Notes: generated from the sequence alone by a model not told the origin. Positions 33,339-45,925 are shown, counted from the stretch's first letter. The stretch is DNA of 64,000 nt from Lepeophtheirus salmonis (GCF_016086655.4 NC_052141.2:7502001-7566000); one strand, 5' to 3'. Program-made: numbers and translations.

Positions 33339-33689
33339 CAGACTTCACTAAAACAAAATTTTAATGTACATCACTTAAGTGAACGCTTAACCTTTAAGCA
33401 TACTTTAAGCTTCTTTTTTGGATGCAATTTATTAACCGTAATATATAGCTCACTAAAAACATGTTGTGAAATACGCAGATAATTTTTTAGGTAACTTATT
33501 ATACGAGGAACCTATGAAAAGTCTGTGCAAAGTCCGAGGAATGGAACTACTGGTGCATACCGAGGCGTTTATTTAGTACCATGCCTTGGAAGAACATTTT
33601 CAGCCGGATCGGTCCAGTTTTTTCTGTTGGGCATTCATTTGAATAAAGGAAGTGGTGTGATTTTCAAAGAATGGACAACAAATAATTTC

Positions 33690-33957
33690 GTACGTTGAAA
33701 AACATTACTTAATGATAGGTTAAACACTTCAGGGGACTAAATTGAAGCTTGATAAACATGATGGGAACTCTCCACCTTCGATTAAAACAGTTTATAGGTG
33801 GTTTCAATTTTTTTGGAGTGGTCATATTGGCAGAAGTGACATTGAACGTTCTGGAAGCCTTGTTGACGTTACTACTCCAGAAATCATTTATGACATCCAA
33901 GAAATGGTGATAGAAGAGTGAAGTTGACTGAGATTGGTTGTGTTCTAGGCATCTCGA
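33690..33957 (+). pseudogene. mariner-like transposase, N-terminal DNA-binding half
   Basis: Reads LDKHDGNSPPSIKTVYRWFQ then FFWSGHIGRSDIERSGSLVD, VTTPEIIYDIQEMVIEE and, after a stop, VKLTEIGCVLGISS. The K(T)VYRW(F/Y)..F..G....D..RSGRP linker and LT.I...LGIS second helix are typical of mariner. It stops abruptly where the inverted segment begins. Confidence 0.75.
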
Positions 33958-34190
33958 GTTGGAACCCCATTTCCGTTAATTTTGGGACCACAAATTCTGA
34001 GATGTGAGCTGGTGCATTGTCATGATAGAAAATGACTTTTGTGTAGGCCAATCGTGGGCGTCTTTCTTGCAGCTCGGTTTTCAAACAGTCCAAAAAAGAA
34101 AAATAATATCCGCCTGTAATAGTTTTACTCTTTTCCATATAGTCGATAATGGTTATTCCTTACGAATCCAACAGATTGTTGCCCTACTCT
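33958..34190 (-). pseudogene. mariner-like transposase, inverted catalytic segment
   Basis: On the minus strand: IIDYMEKSKTITGGYYFSFL, DCLKTELQERRPRLAYTKVI, then FYHDNAPAHISEFVVPKLTE and MGFQLE. HDNAPAH is the block with the second catalytic aspartate of mariner (D,D34D) transposases. The first aspartate block and the PPYSPDLAPSD block with the third aspartate are absent. It has the opposite orientation to the N-terminal half in the same element. Confidence 0.75.
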
Positions 34191-34479
34191 CTCCGGCCGA
34201 TTTCTAGATTCAAACGAATACCAAATAGAAAGAAATAGACCAATCTGGCTCAAAGTTGGTATGTGTTCTTCAAAGAGATTCTACACACAAAACATAACCT
34301 AGATCCACGACGGTAGTGCCATCCTAGGACTTTGCAAGGACTATTCAAAAGAATACAAATGAAATACATACTCAATTTTGAGAAAACTTATGCATTTTCT
34401 ATTGAGTATGTAAGAACGTCTGCAGGATAATATAAATATTCATTAAATTACCAAATTAATATATATTTTGACACAAAAA

Positions 34480-34772
34480 ATAATAAAAGTCCAGTGTAGA
34501 AAGGCAAGTTAAAAAATAAAGAACCCAAAAATCAAAATGGTACCCCTAAAAATTTAAAGAATGTTTTGGAGGAAAGTCCAGTTTGGGGTCTTTTATGAGC
34601 ACACAAGAATGTTCAATCAGGGTTGGAATATAATTGAATGTATTTAAGAAATGATGTTCACTACTCTGGAATTAAATAATAATGATAACTACTGAGGAAA
34701 AGAAAATTCATTCTTCAAACTACCAATTCAAAAAAACCCGGGCAAACTAAAAAATACATATATGATATTGGG
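34480..34772 (+). repeat. MITE family R, copy 5 (internally deleted)
   Basis: Shares AAAATCAAAATGGTACCCC, AGAATGTTTTGGAGG, GTCTTTTATGAGC, TTCAATCAGGG, ACCAATTC and AACCCGGGCAAACTAAA with copy 2. The central ~150 bases (purine tract to GGACTTAC) are missing. Confidence 0.65.
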
Positions 34773-34779
34773 AGACGAG

Positions 34780-35450
34780 TTGCTCTCTCAGAGAATTCCT
34801 CTAATCAACTAACAAGGATTACAATATATATATACACATATACGCACGATAGATGTGGTAACTTGCCTTTATTTCCTGCCATGGATTTTGTTCCTACTCA
34901 TTCAAAATATTATTTATTGAACACTGAATTATATTGATTGCTTAATTAGATATAGCCCGTCAATTTTCTTTCAATACACATGTCAATTCCCTTTATATTC
35001 TTGATATAGTTTTATTATAATTATATAAAAGTTCGTTAACAAATAATTATTTCTTATATTGCTATTAATATTGAAAAAATAAGTAAAAATACATACTTTA
35101 TTGAACAAAAACTTTCTAAACGATAGAAATACATGTGTTCCATGGTTCATGTGGAATAGTTTTACGGAAAATTACTACCAATGTAAGATTGCTTGCAGAA
35201 AAATTGCTGGATATTGTACAATACCGAATGCTTGCAGTATTTTTTAATTACGACTTCATGTTGAAATACAATGTTTCATTACACAATCAAACAAAAATAA
35301 ACATGTTTTGTATTTGTTCCATGGTTCTAAGTCGTTTATAAATGTTGATGTAAGTGTTCAGGCTGTAGATACCTTTGGGACAACATCATTAAGTCAATTG
35401 CAGCTCCATACAGCTAGGAAGAATAAAAATTATTACAGCAATGGTATGGT
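34780..35450. other. no gene seen
   Basis: AT-rich spacer. A 68-codon open stretch at 35135-35341 (+) lacks any supporting motif. Confidence 0.3.
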
Positions 35451-35454
35451 TGAC

Positions 35455-35690
35455 TTTTGGCCTGCCACCATGTGACCCTTCTCAATCCCTGACCTACACA
35501 CCCGTCTATTTGGCTGTTTGAGGTGTCATGAAAAATAATGACTACCCCACTTTTCATCCAAATTTGGATTCTGAGCGGCCATCATGCTCACTCTGGTACG
35601 TCTTGGACTCTGTCTTCATCGTCAACAAATGCCAAATAGTTCACCGCAGTGTCCAGGTTGATATTGCTTGTGTGATAATTTGATATTTGA
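35455..35690 (+). pseudogene. possible Tc1-like C-terminal fragment, heavily eroded
   Basis: Plus-strand pieces FWP, PDLHTRLFGCL and NNDYPTFHPNLDSERPSCS are spread over three frames. They are placed like FWPP..PDLNP.DY..W....N..PHPN..SL in Tc1-like tails. Sequence here is more GC-rich than the flanks. This is a weak call. Confidence 0.3.
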
Positions 35691-35844
35691 AAATATCATA
35701 ATTTGGTTTCGAATGGTCTTTTCTTGACTCAATTAAAATTACATTTTTCGAAATTAAGACATGCTACTAGTAATGTTTTGTTCGCAAACTTTACGGCTCT
35801 ATGAGCCATCTGTTTTAAATTAACGACGGGACATGGCTCCCCAC

Positions 35845-36358
35845 TAAGCAGGAGCCGGCTCAGAGCGTCCTCAGGGGGGAGAGGGGCTTGGTTTTTAGAA
35901 TTTTTTTTTTTGATAAGAAATTCAAAATTAATTAATAAATATTTATTTTTTTGATTAAAAATTCAAAGCTGTCTATAAGAAATTAAATTTTTTGGAAACA
36001 AATTCCATAAATAAGATTTTTAATATCAAATTTTTGGAAAAAAATTTCAAAAATTAATAGTTATTTAAAAAAATTATCAAATATTAAATTTTAAGTAAAA
36101 AAATTAAAAATCTATTGCTATTTACAAAAAATAATATTTTTTGAAAAAAAAAATTAAAAATTCATAGCTCATAAAAAAAAATAGAAATATTAAATTTTGT
36201 AAACAAAAATTTAAGTATTAAATTTTTTGTTAAAAAATTTCAAAAATCTAAAGTATTTTTCTAAATTTTTTTGCAGAATTACATTTTATGAAAATTTGAA
36301 TATAGGGAGGGGGACTATAACCCTTCATCCCAACCCCAGTGGACGCCCTTGTTAAAGT
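35845..36358. repeat. composite AT-core repeat, copy with both ends
   Basis: Left end GAGCGTCCTCAGGGGGGAGA then GGGGCTTGGTTTTTAG. Right end, on the other strand, GGGCGTCCACTGGGGTTGGG. The ends are inverted relatives. The core alternates A-runs and TTTTT with the recurring phrase (T)CAAAAAT..A.AGCT. Confidence 0.65.
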
Positions 36359-36689
36359 TTTAAACTAAAAGAAAAAATTGAAAAACCGGTTCTATAAAAA
36401 AATCCAGAAATATTATCACTACATGCTACTGCAAAGTTTTAAATCACCACTCTGTATATTTAGTAGCTCATCTACGGATCTGTCAAATCTACAGATCGTA
36501 CTGACTCATTAAAATATCTATAGATGATTTTTTCATCTATAGACGAACCCTTGGAAATGTATAGCTGCTATCGTAAGGTTAAGAAACGTCTTTTATTCTT
36601 CTTTCCATTCCATGGTGGGCGTTTTAAATCTACCTCAAGGCCCAAAGTTTATACTGTACAACCCGTAGACCTAGAGCTTAGGTGATTCT

Positions 36690-36765
36690 TTAAGGGTTCT
36701 TTGAAGTGACAGCGGACTTTCTAACCTGTCTGGAGGTCCAGCGATTATCCTACACAAATATTATG
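36690..36765 (+). repeat. dispersed repeat shared with 50510-50580
   Basis: Both carry TTTG(T)GAAGTGACAGC(G/T), GGA(C/T)TT..AACCTG, a GG(T)CC core and CCTAC..TTGCAC or CCTACAC-AAA. Only ~65 bases align clearly. Confidence 0.45.
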
Positions 36766-38600
36766 TATCTGGAGTTCAATTTGGGAAACTGAGATGATTA
36801 TCTTATAGTTGTCTATCTGGGGATGGGAAAACTATCAACGGATTGTTAGATGGGTAGATAAACAACTATAAATGCAGTGTAATTGCGGGCAATTATCTGC
36901 AGATGGTTATTTTCCAATATTCCTGCGAGCAATTCTCTACAGATGATATTGTATAAAAATAGATATACTCATTGAAGACAAGCTATTATTTAGAAATAAT
37001 TACATGCATACAACATTAACTGAATGGGAAAAGTCATATTGTCATTCAATTTTCTAATAAATTTATTTATATTGATATTTGCATACATAAATCTTCTTTA
37101 AGAGATGAAAATATACGGTTTATCTTAAAAAAATGTTTTTCAGGCATAATAAACATTTAATTATACATTAATTATTTCATGAGTAGATACGTAATTATTG
37201 TCGATACGGTAGATGAAATTAAATTATTTTTCTTTTTACAAGATATTGAGATTAAAGGTCTTTAAAAAAAAAAATATTGCTATGTGTAACTTTTGAAATA
37301 CTGTCAAATATCAATATATCTTGTCATTTAAAAATATACTGGTGAATATTTATGGATAAAATAATTTTATGTGCAAGTAAGATACATTTGAATCTTTAAC
37401 AATGATGAAAATTTTGTTGACTAAATGTATGAACAATCTAAAGGTAATATCTTTTATTTAACAGTATCTTGATAGTCACACAGTCATGGTGTTTATACCT
37501 TATATTATATTGAGGCTCCTACTCGAATTAAATCTAAACTAAATGATTTTGATGTCATAACGCTTCAACTATCTTAAATTTCAGTCTAGTTGGAGGAATC
37601 CAGGGGTAGAGTTGTGAAAAAAGAACTCTTCCCAGCATGTCACTCTTAAATCCTTTTTAGAGTTGTAAAAAATATGATCTAAAACGAGTGCAATATTTTT
37701 GGTAGCCGGGAAATGGAACGGTGTTTATATATTATTTTCCAAAAACTATTAATATTATTTCTTTAATTTTTAACTCTGTGTTAGTTAAGTGGGATTTTCT
37801 GCACTCCCAATTTGATGAAATAGCATTAAATCTGTTTCAACTACAAGATAAACTCTTGATACCACTTTGAGAATGAATGCATCTTTTTATTGTTTCCAAA
37901 ATGTATTCTATGGGAACTATTCGTAAAATTTGCAATTTTTAATCAAGTTTAGGTGAATTTGATTAATTTTATCACTTTGAAGTCGTTCTCTTGCTTTTTT
38001 CAATTGAATGTATATATTAGTATTGCTAACAAAAGTAATAAGAGCCATATATCATACTCAATCTCATCAAAGTTAATGAGCACGTTTTAAGGACCAAATA
38101 TTCGTTAAAAGTAATTAATATTTCATACAAGTTTTTATCAAAAATGAAAATATAATATTTCAACTATAATAATCACAAATTATATCTTGTTAATGCCCAT
38201 ATCTAATGTGTTTATGATTTTGTAGCGTAATTCAACTGTATAGCAAGAAATAAAATTTGTATAGAATCGCTATAGCTCATGGGCAGCACGATTGAGTGTT
38301 ATTCTCTTGACCTTGATGTGTACGTTCGGCGATTCCTAGAGAAAGAAAAATATACTTTATGTATCACAAAAAGATGCCTAGGTTTGATGGAGTAATTGTA
38401 ATAATATAATGTTTACTTATCCTTAATCAGTGCAACTCCATCTAACCAATTGAAGGAACATTAAAAAAAATATGTGTTTCAGTCAAGTTCAGAAAAAAGA
38501 TGTAGTTTACTAACTTAGAGGAGTAAAATTGATGAGTGACATCGAAGTAAATAATATCTCTATGTGATCTAGAGATGGTGTGAGATATTTGTGTTTTTTC
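36765..38600. other. no gene seen
   Basis: AT-rich spacer. A 38-codon open stretch from the ATG near 38279 (MGSTIECYSLDLDVYVRRFL) is the only protein-like piece and is unsupported. Confidence 0.3.
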
Positions 38601-38623
38601 AGCAGCTTGTAGATAATATAATA

Positions 38624-38690
38624 TGACGTCATGACAGCTAATCTCCTCTCCTTCCAAACATTCTTCAAACTCTCAGAGTTACAATTTTTT
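38624..38690 (-). repeat. MITE family R, short fragment
   Basis: Minus strand TTTGAAGAATGTTTGGAAGG then AGCTGTCATGACGT matches the 5' third of family R. The flanking parts are absent. Confidence 0.45.
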
Positions 38691-38800
38691 GGTTATATAG
38701 TAATATTCATGGAACTCTCATAGGTATCGTGGACAAAAAGATAACGCGTAGCCAACTATGATCGGACAAATATTGATCAGGTGCTTTTTGTTATATAGCT

Positions 38801-39266
38801 AGAAATGAAAATTAGGTGTATTTTGTAGCTGGTACGTTTTGTTTGGAATTGATAGTCTGAAGAATGAATTTTCTTTTTCTCAGCAATTGTAATTATTATT
38901 TAATTCCTGAGTAGTGAACATCCTTTCTTAAATATATTTAACTATATTCCAAGCATGATTGAACATTTGCGTGTGCTCATAAAAGCCGTAGCGTAACCTT
39001 GATGATTTGTTGGGGAATTATAATTGTAAGTCCTTTTTAGACTCACAATAGAATTGGAGATCCACATCGCAGAAATTCTAGCAAATGTTCCTCTTTATAT
39101 CCTTTTCTCCTTCCTCCCATCTCACTGTTGATTGTAGCTGATCTAATGATAGGCCATGAGCATTATTCTTTCTCTTTTACAACATATTCTTGAAATTGTT
39201 AGGGGTACCAATTGATTTTCTCTTTTTTTTTAACATGCCCATTCTATAATGGATTTTTATCATTAT
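38801..39266 (-). repeat. MITE family R, copy 6 (full length)
   Basis: Left end GCTAGAAATGAAAATTAGGT pairs with the right end (other strand) GATAAAAATCCATTATAGAA. It has all internal landmarks: TTATTTAATTCCTGAGTAGT, GATTGAACATTTGCGTGTGC, GATGATTTGTTGGGGAATTA, TGTAAGTCC, the pyrimidine tract CTCCTTCCTCCCA, and TAGGCCATGAGC. Confidence 0.75.
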
Positions 39267-39306
39267 TTATAACTTTATATCTTTCTAAAGTACTCTTTTA
39301 TTAAAT

Positions 39307-39740
39307 ACAAGGGGGGTCTGAAAAGTTTCCAAGTCAGAGTGAAGATGACTGCACGCGTTAATGAATGGTAGTCACAAATATCTAGCAACTGTTGACACTT
39401 ACTCACCAAAGTTTCAGCCATTTTAGAGGTAAAGTTGTTATGTTACAGTCGTTTAAGGGAGTTGTTATGAGTTTTGAAAATGGACAATATTTAGTCAAAT
39501 CAATCCAAGTTTTGGGGTAGATTGATTCCTGGAGATGAAACTTGGATAGATTGTTATACGGCCAAAGCAAAAATACAGTCCAAATAGTGAACTGTATACA
39601 TATTTGTCACAAATTATTTTGGAGACAAAAAAGCCAAGTACTATTTGGATGGGCTACAGAGACGGAAGAATCACTGGAAGAATTGTGTAGAGTTGTTGTC
39701 TTGTATCTTTGTCGGAAAGTGTTCAGACCCCCACGGTTTG
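39307..39740 (+). mobile_element. mariner-like element reduced to ~430 bp
   Basis: Left GGGGGGTCTGAAAAGTTTCC and right (other strand) GTGGGGGTCTGAACACTTTC are inverted ends. The interior keeps two transposase snippets: IPGDETWIDCYTAKAKIQSK (39526-39585), the block with the first catalytic aspartate (DETW), and, in another frame, NYFGDKKAKYYLDGLQRRKN then HWKNCVELL (about 39610-39700), the C-terminal tail. Everything between the first aspartate and the tail, including the other two aspartates, is deleted, as is most of the DNA-binding domain. Confidence 0.75.
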
Positions 39741-39744
39741 CTAT

Positions 39745-40300
39745 TACAAGTGATTTAAAAAATGACTTAATTATACTGATTGTATTCGTGGAAAAATGTT
39801 TCTAAACATACCATTTATAATGTCGTTATCTTTAGTGTATCACACAACCTTTCCTCTCAAAAGAAATAAATGTCCCAAAACCAGTTAGTATTTAGTCATT
39901 CTTCTCATCTCTTGTATTATAATAATTGAGATTTGTTCACATCTTTTTTCCAAGAGCTAACTCGAATTTAACCTCGAATCAACATTTGCAACAGCAATAA
40001 GGAGAAAAGAACCAATATTATCGACAGATGACAACGAAATACAATCTATATTTTTCTGGAAGGGAGTTAAAATCGTTTTAAAAGGGAAAACTTCAAATTT
40101 TCAAAACAATGGAAAAAAAACAACAACACTACATTGGAATGAAAAAACAACATCATAATGGTTTCTTCATTCGAACTATGATTTAAGACTCGACAGCATA
40201 TCAGCTTACATGATATCTATGAGTGCTACAATTTTGTATGACATTTTGTCTAATGTATTTTTTATAAACCCTGGAAATTGATCATTTTTTACATTTATTA
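39745..40300. other. no gene seen
   Basis: AT-rich spacer without supported features. Confidence 0.3.
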
Positions 40301-40309
40301 TTATATTAC

Positions 40310-40480
40310 CCGGGTTGCAGTGCTGAAGAGAAGGGAATAGAAACAAAGAATGAAGGTATACGAAAAGAGACAGTGGTTGTAGAGAAGAGGGGGAAGGAGC
40401 AACAAGGGAAGGTATTTTATTTTTGGGTCAAAAACAGCTTCTTAATGACGTTGGAGGGCCAATAAAATATATTTTTTTTC
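40310..40480 (+). repeat. dispersed purine-rich repeat shared with 51165-51335
   Basis: Both have CG(G/C)GTT(G/C)CAG.GCTGAA.AGAGGG.ATAGAAA, AGAATGAAGGT, GA(A)AAGA(G/C)(A)CA and, ~130 bases later, (T/G)AATGAC(G/C)TTGGAG. It is a purine-rich, non-coding repeat. Confidence 0.5.
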
Positions 40481-40489
40481 TCTCGGCCT

Positions 40490-41550
40490 TTATTTGTGGC
40501 TTTCATTTGATTATATTAAACTCAATAAAAAGTGCATTAAAATAAAATTCTATAAAAAATGAATTCGGTGGACAGGCATATATTTCCTTTTCATAATTAG
40601 GGTTCAAGATTGCTTTTATGTCATTGCACTACCCATGGTTATTACTCGAGGCGGATATACTATTTTATAGTCTATTTATTTATGTTACATACATATATAT
40701 GGGCCATTAACAATAAAGTAAGGAAGAATTATTTTTCTCAAAAATTGAGCGTGTATCACGTTTCTATCCTTTTGTTCAAGACTTTAATTACGTTAACTTA
40801 TTAAAAATACATTTATTTTCGATAAACTATACTCAATTTTTATTGGCAAATTATTCTTAGAGACCCTTTTGTTTTGACTCAAATTGCACTTAAATGAGGC
40901 AAAATTGGTCTTCAAAGTAATTGAATGAGAAATAGATAGATTTATATGCAAGGGGACATAGTGGGGAGGGGGCCGGGGGTAATATATGTCTCTTAAATCA
41001 AACAAAGTTGATAAAATATAGCTACAATTATTGGTCATCTTTACTCATCCCACAAATGCGGATTTTTTCATATCCTTGATTTTTTTCTTAAATAATTTTT
41101 TTATTTAAAATTTTGCAAAAATAACAAAAAAAATGCTTTTGTTCAAAATTGTTTTTATGTTGATTTACTAAATATATTAAAGATTCCGACCTAACTAAAA
41201 AGAGGCAATATCTTTATTCATTAGAGTGGTGATAAGGAAAGTCTTTTAGGAATATCTTTTTATATCATTAAAGCGATGATTATTATCAACTCACGGCTTT
41301 GTACAAATCAGAGAGAACAAAGGACCTTTTGGTACACATTAAACTTGGTCTTTTGTTCCATTTTCTTATTTTCTCAATTTTCAATTCCACGTGTAGAAAC
41401 TATCCTTAATATAATAAAAAGAAAAGTCAGAGGATTTTCCATGAAAATAAGTGGTTTTTTATGTGTTGTTGTCAGAGTAAATCTGATCAACTCATTAATC
41501 AGATAAAAACCCATTAATTCAGCAGTGTTTGTTTTATTAGCCAGAGATTA
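40490..41550. other. no gene recognised
   Basis: Contains an ATG-initiated 76-codon open frame at 41276-41506 (+) with a hydrophobic middle (VFCSIFLFSQF). It has no homolog I recognise and no splice context. Confidence 0.25.
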
Positions 41551-41555
41551 GGATC

Positions 41556-41655
41556 TAGGGATGGAAAGGGTTTGTATTTTGGATATGTTAAAAAAAGAAG
41601 CCGAAATTCAATATGTTAACCCTTACAATTTGATGAATATGTTGGAGTAGACTTG
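41556..41655 (+). repeat. MITE family R, 5' fragment
   Basis: TAGGGATGGAAAGGGTTTGT, TATTTTGGATATGTTAAAAA, GAAGCCGAAATTCAATATGT and AACCCTTACAATTTGA follow the 5' end of family R, then similarity ends. Confidence 0.55.
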
Positions 41656-41659
41656 CTTA

Positions 41660-42475
41660 GACGACATGAAAAATCAGCATCCCGTCTTAGCTTTCATGTT
41701 GCAATGAGGTACCCAAGCAAAGTTTCAGTCTCTTAGGTCCAAGGGTCTAGACACCCATAAAAGACAGGTACACAAACTGTATTTAAATGTTTTTTCTTCA
41801 TTATTAATACCCTAAATGATTTAAAACTTAATTTTCTAAAGAAAGGGGTCCTAAAAATTGTATTTACATTTATTTAATACTTTATTTCTTCTTGAAAATA
41901 TACATCTGATGAAAAAACGATAAAAAAATATTCAGAAAATGACAGATATTTCAATTTAACCTGAAATGTTATGGGTCAAATTTTAGGATACACACGTAAA
42001 AACTGTATTTTATATAAATACATATAATAAATTTGTCAAATTGAATAAAGAAGTAATCTTTCATTGGAATACCTATATATATGCATCGTAATAAAGTGTT
42101 GAGTCATCATAATACTCCTGGAGATAAGTGCACTAAAAATAGAATTAAATGTACGTACATGATTTAAAAGGATATCAATCACTTAACTTTTATGTAAAAC
42201 TTTTTACATACTAATTTCATTTATAAAAAAAAAAAAAATTAGCTACCTATCTACTAAATATTTAATTTCATTTAAAGTAATTTAAATAACTCCCAGTTAA
42301 CTATAAATGATGTAATTTAATTACTCCATCCCAAATCTCAAGAAAGTAACTTTATGGTTGAATAGTTTATTAACTAAATCATCCAATATCTTGAAATGTT
42401 AGATACATGACTCACGTACTGAAAAGTCCCTAATTTAAAAAAGATGATATGTTTTTTTCGTCAAAAATTGTTTTT
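41660..42475. other. no gene seen
   Basis: AT-rich spacer without supported features. Confidence 0.3.
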
Positions 42476-42479
42476 TTAT

Positions 42480-43130
42480 TATTTTTCGTTATCCTGGTGA
42501 AACAACTATTTCTTCTTCTCCAAATGTGAGCGTTTTTTTTTGTGATTTTGTTGTTCAAATGCTCTAATAACGCTTTATAATATTCACTGTAGATTGCATT
42601 TCCCTTTTGAGGGTAGTCTATTTTTTTTGAGATAATTGTTGAGCATTCGGCCGCTTTGAATGAGTCTCACCACTTGATTTCCACAAATAGGATGATCGTT
42701 TGGATTCTGGAGTGAAGTGATAGATCTATGTTTTATCCACTGTCACAAACCAATCCATACATTCTAGGTTGTTATTTTTAAGACTGGGAAAATATACCCA
42801 GAATCATTAACTCGGGCTGATGATATATATAGGCAGCACGTTCTTTTGATACCTGTACGATGTCAACTTCACGTTCCAATCATTTAAACGATTATGTGGA
42901 TTTCGTATTTTTTTTTGGTGATTTTTTTCTGTTCATTTTGACGTCCACAGCGTTTTCCATCACATTGGTTTCTCTATAAACATGTTTGAAGTCAATTATC
43001 GGACGTTTACTTGTTGTTTTTGATAGAGCAGAGTCCCCATAACACTTTTTAAGCCATTGCTTATCTTGAAAAGTATTTTTTTCCCATTAATAAACACTGT
43101 AAAATATCCATTGTCTTGTAAATAACAAAA
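42480..43130 (-). pseudogene. mariner-like transposase relic (N-terminal and first catalytic block)
   Basis: Minus strand: FQDKQWLKKCYGDSALSKTT (about 43065-43005), the start of the mariner helix-turn-helix region; RPIIDFKHVYREINVMENAV; LECMDWFVTVDKTWIYHFTP then ESKRSS (about 42760-42690), where VDKTWI is the (V/M)DETWI block with the first catalytic aspartate; and GETHSKRPNAQ. After that the reading decays. Several stops and frameshifts. The second and third aspartate blocks are missing. The same subfamily supplies the fragment at 61080-61230. Confidence 0.75.
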
Positions 43131-43139
43131 TCAGCGTTA

Positions 43140-44570
43140 AACTTAGCCCGATAGCTGACAAACTCAAGAACAGATTGTCATTTAATTTTCTCAACTGTCT
43201 TTTAAAATAAGATACTTTGTGAAAATGATGTGAATTGTAAAAAAAAGAGCCTCATCTATGTGCGAGGCCCGTGCGCGACATATGTATATATTAATGAATA
43301 TTTATGTATTAAAAATATTGTGTAAAAACTGCCCATAAAAATTGCCACTTTTTGAAACATCCATAGACCTAGAAAATGAATTTATTCTATAACTTTGCCC
43401 TTCGACTCTAGAATTTATAGCAATATGGAAGGAGAGGCGAGCAAAAATAAAGCATCCAAATGTGTGTTGTTGGTTTTTGTACAACTATATTTTAATATAT
43501 GGTTACCTCATGAATCACGTACAATATGCAGGTAATCTCACACATAAAACCAAAGAAAAATACACACACATCCAAGAAAAAAAAAGTATTTCACAGTCTT
43601 ATAAAAATCTTATTACACCTTTATGAATAATTTGGACATCATACTCAAGCCATTGCCTTCTAGTGGATTCTTAGTTGTATAAGATGCTATGAGCTTGTTT
43701 TGTATTAAAATTTTGTTCTTTTTTGATTAGAAACAATATTTAAATTAGTAAGGTCGATAGTATTTAACAATTCATATAAGAAATGCATCTTAATTAATCC
43801 AAAACATTTACTATAACTTTAAGAATTACTCAGTGAGGGACAGGTATGTCAGTTAAACAAAAGAAAATGATGTTTAAAATTTATATGCTAACAAATATTT
43901 CTATAAATTTTTACAAACTAATATTTCATCGTCTTCTTGTATTATTTTGCACCTAAAAACAAAAACAAAAAAAGGAAATAACAATCTTCATAGATTTCTC
44001 TTTTACCCATAACATTTTTGATTTTAATAATTTAGAAAAACGTTTTTATTGTTTAGTTATTGTTTGAGACAGCAATCCCTTTTGAAGGTGTAACTGAACC
44101 CTTATCTAGTTTCCTTGACACATACTCTATTTTATATATATATATATAAAATATGAAGTAAGTTAATAGAGTAGATTTTCACTTCTTTTTTGTTCTAGAT
44201 TGTTTCAGTATTGACGCACCAAATTTTTGAGTTGTATTTTTTTAATGGTTAAATATGTCTACAAAAAATTATGGGGAATACTTTTATGATCATGTATTTA
44301 ATACCATGACGTCATACATTTTTTTTATGACTAAATTAATTTCATAAAAGTGAGCATTAAATATAATTTCATACAATAAATATTAATTTGAGGCTCGTTT
44401 AAAAAATTAGTACTGTTTGCAAATCTTGATGTTTCATTTGGCTTATATATGCAAAAATGTATTCGCAATTATCCATTACTTAAGCATGGCACATTTTAAT
44501 GGACATCTAAGGTAGCTTTTATTATACAGGAGTGTTGAAGGCCTAGAATTGATCTATTTTAGTGAGCAAA
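43140..44570. other. no gene seen; short (AT)n at 44136-44155
   Basis: AT-rich spacer. The dinucleotide run TATATATATATATATA lies near 44138. No coding segment is supported. Confidence 0.35.
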
Positions 44571-44619
44571 AGGTTCCCAAAAAATCTCATTGCTGATTAC
44601 GATGCAATTCTAGTACAAA

Positions 44620-45440
44620 TTCCAGGAATCTTTTTGTAAAAATTTTTATTCAAAGATTTTTTGTAAAACATGTAAAAATTAAATATTTTTTTTGAGATTT
44701 AAATTTTTGTAAAACATTTCGTTATATTAAATTTTTTTTGTAAAACATTTCGTTATTCAATGAGATATTAAATTTTTTTTTGTAAATCCACAATTGTATA
44801 CTAAAAACTAATTCTTAAGGCTATTCTCAAAAAATTAAATTTTTTGAAAAAAAATTCCCAAAATCCGCAGCTGTGGACAAAAAAATTAAACTTTTTGAAA
44901 GGAAAAATTAAAAATCCACAGCTACTAAAGAAATTTAATTTCTTAGAGCTTAATTTCCAAAACCTTTTTATAAAAAACGAAATTTGTATAGAAAAAACTT
45001 GAAAAATCCTCAGATGTTCCGAAAAAAATAACTTTTTTTGAAAAAATTTTCAGATATCAGATATTTCAAAATAAAATTTTTGATGAAAAAAATCTAATAT
45101 GATTTTTTTTGTAAATTAATTTCTAAACTCAATGGCCTTTTTCAAAAAATTAAATTTTTTGAAAAGAAAAATTAAAAATCCAAATCTACTAAAAAAAAAT
45201 TATTTTTTAGATAAAAATTTCCTAAATCTACAGTTATTTACAAAAAAAAAAAATTTTTTTGAAAAATTCCGAGATGTTTTGAAAAAAATTACTTTTTTGG
45301 AAAATAATCTCAAATATTACATTTTTGATAAAACATTTTTTGAGGAAAAAATCCAAATATTAATTGTTTTGGAAAAAAAATTTAAAAATATATAGTATGG
45401 AGCTTATATTCCCGATCCCAATTCCGATTAATTGCCCCAT
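44620..45440. repeat. composite AT-core repeat, large copy
   Basis: About 800 bases of alternating A-runs and TTTTTT, with the recurring phrases AAAATC(C/T)(A)CAG(C/A)T and AAAAATTAAATTTTTTG. The right end ATCCCAATTCCGATTAATTG then CCCCATCAA matches the right end of the copy at 52757-53316. The 87-codon open stretch at 45132-45395 is an artefact of this repeat. Confidence 0.55.
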
Positions 45441-45925
45441 CAACAATATATTTATTAATAAAATGAAAAAAACTTCCATGAAATTCTACAAATAATCAAA
45501 AGGGTAAACAAATTATTTGAATACAACTTGTTACCAACGGGAGACAACTTGATATTTGAATTAAATCCGATTACGCGGGTCGTGCGAAAGACTTGATCTT
45601 GGTGATGTATTCTCCTATATTTTCATGAATATCATCAGTATATCTCATTTAAAGAGGGTCCTTCAAGAATGTTTAATCATCTGATAGATATATTTATGTA
45701 AACACACAGCATATACATGTACATATTATTGGAGAGGAGAAAATAATAACATAAACCTAGAATGTATATTAATGGGTTTCTGTATATATACAGGGTGCAG
45801 CGAACAAAAATATTTACACTTTCAATCTAGAACTATCAAGATGTACATATTTCAGCAACCAATTGTAATAGGGTATGTCAATTAAATTAAAAACAAAAAC
45901 TTATATGATGCCTTCGCTACACTAA

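Larger units (their letters stand above)
33513..34348. mobile_element. mariner-like element with an internal inversion
   Basis: Left end TATGAAAAGTCTGTGCAAAG and right end (other strand) TTTGAATAGTCCTTGCAAAG match as inverted repeats and continue to TCC(G/T)AGGA.ATGG..ACTAC. The interior carries the N-terminal half of a transposase on the plus strand and part of the catalytic half on the minus strand, meeting near 33958. Length is 836 bp against ~1.3 kb for a complete mariner. Confidence 0.75.

Noticed and set aside
38442..38657. 71-codon minus-strand frame
   Set aside because: It begins inside a MITE family R fragment and has no recognisable motif.
44136..44155. (AT)n tract as a possible promoter element
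   Set aside because: Several similar runs occur in spacer DNA (47841, 58693) with no coding start nearby; they are microsatellites.
45132..45395. 87-codon Lys/Phe/Asn-rich frame
   Set aside because: It is produced by the A-run/T-run core of the composite repeat; composition alone explains it.
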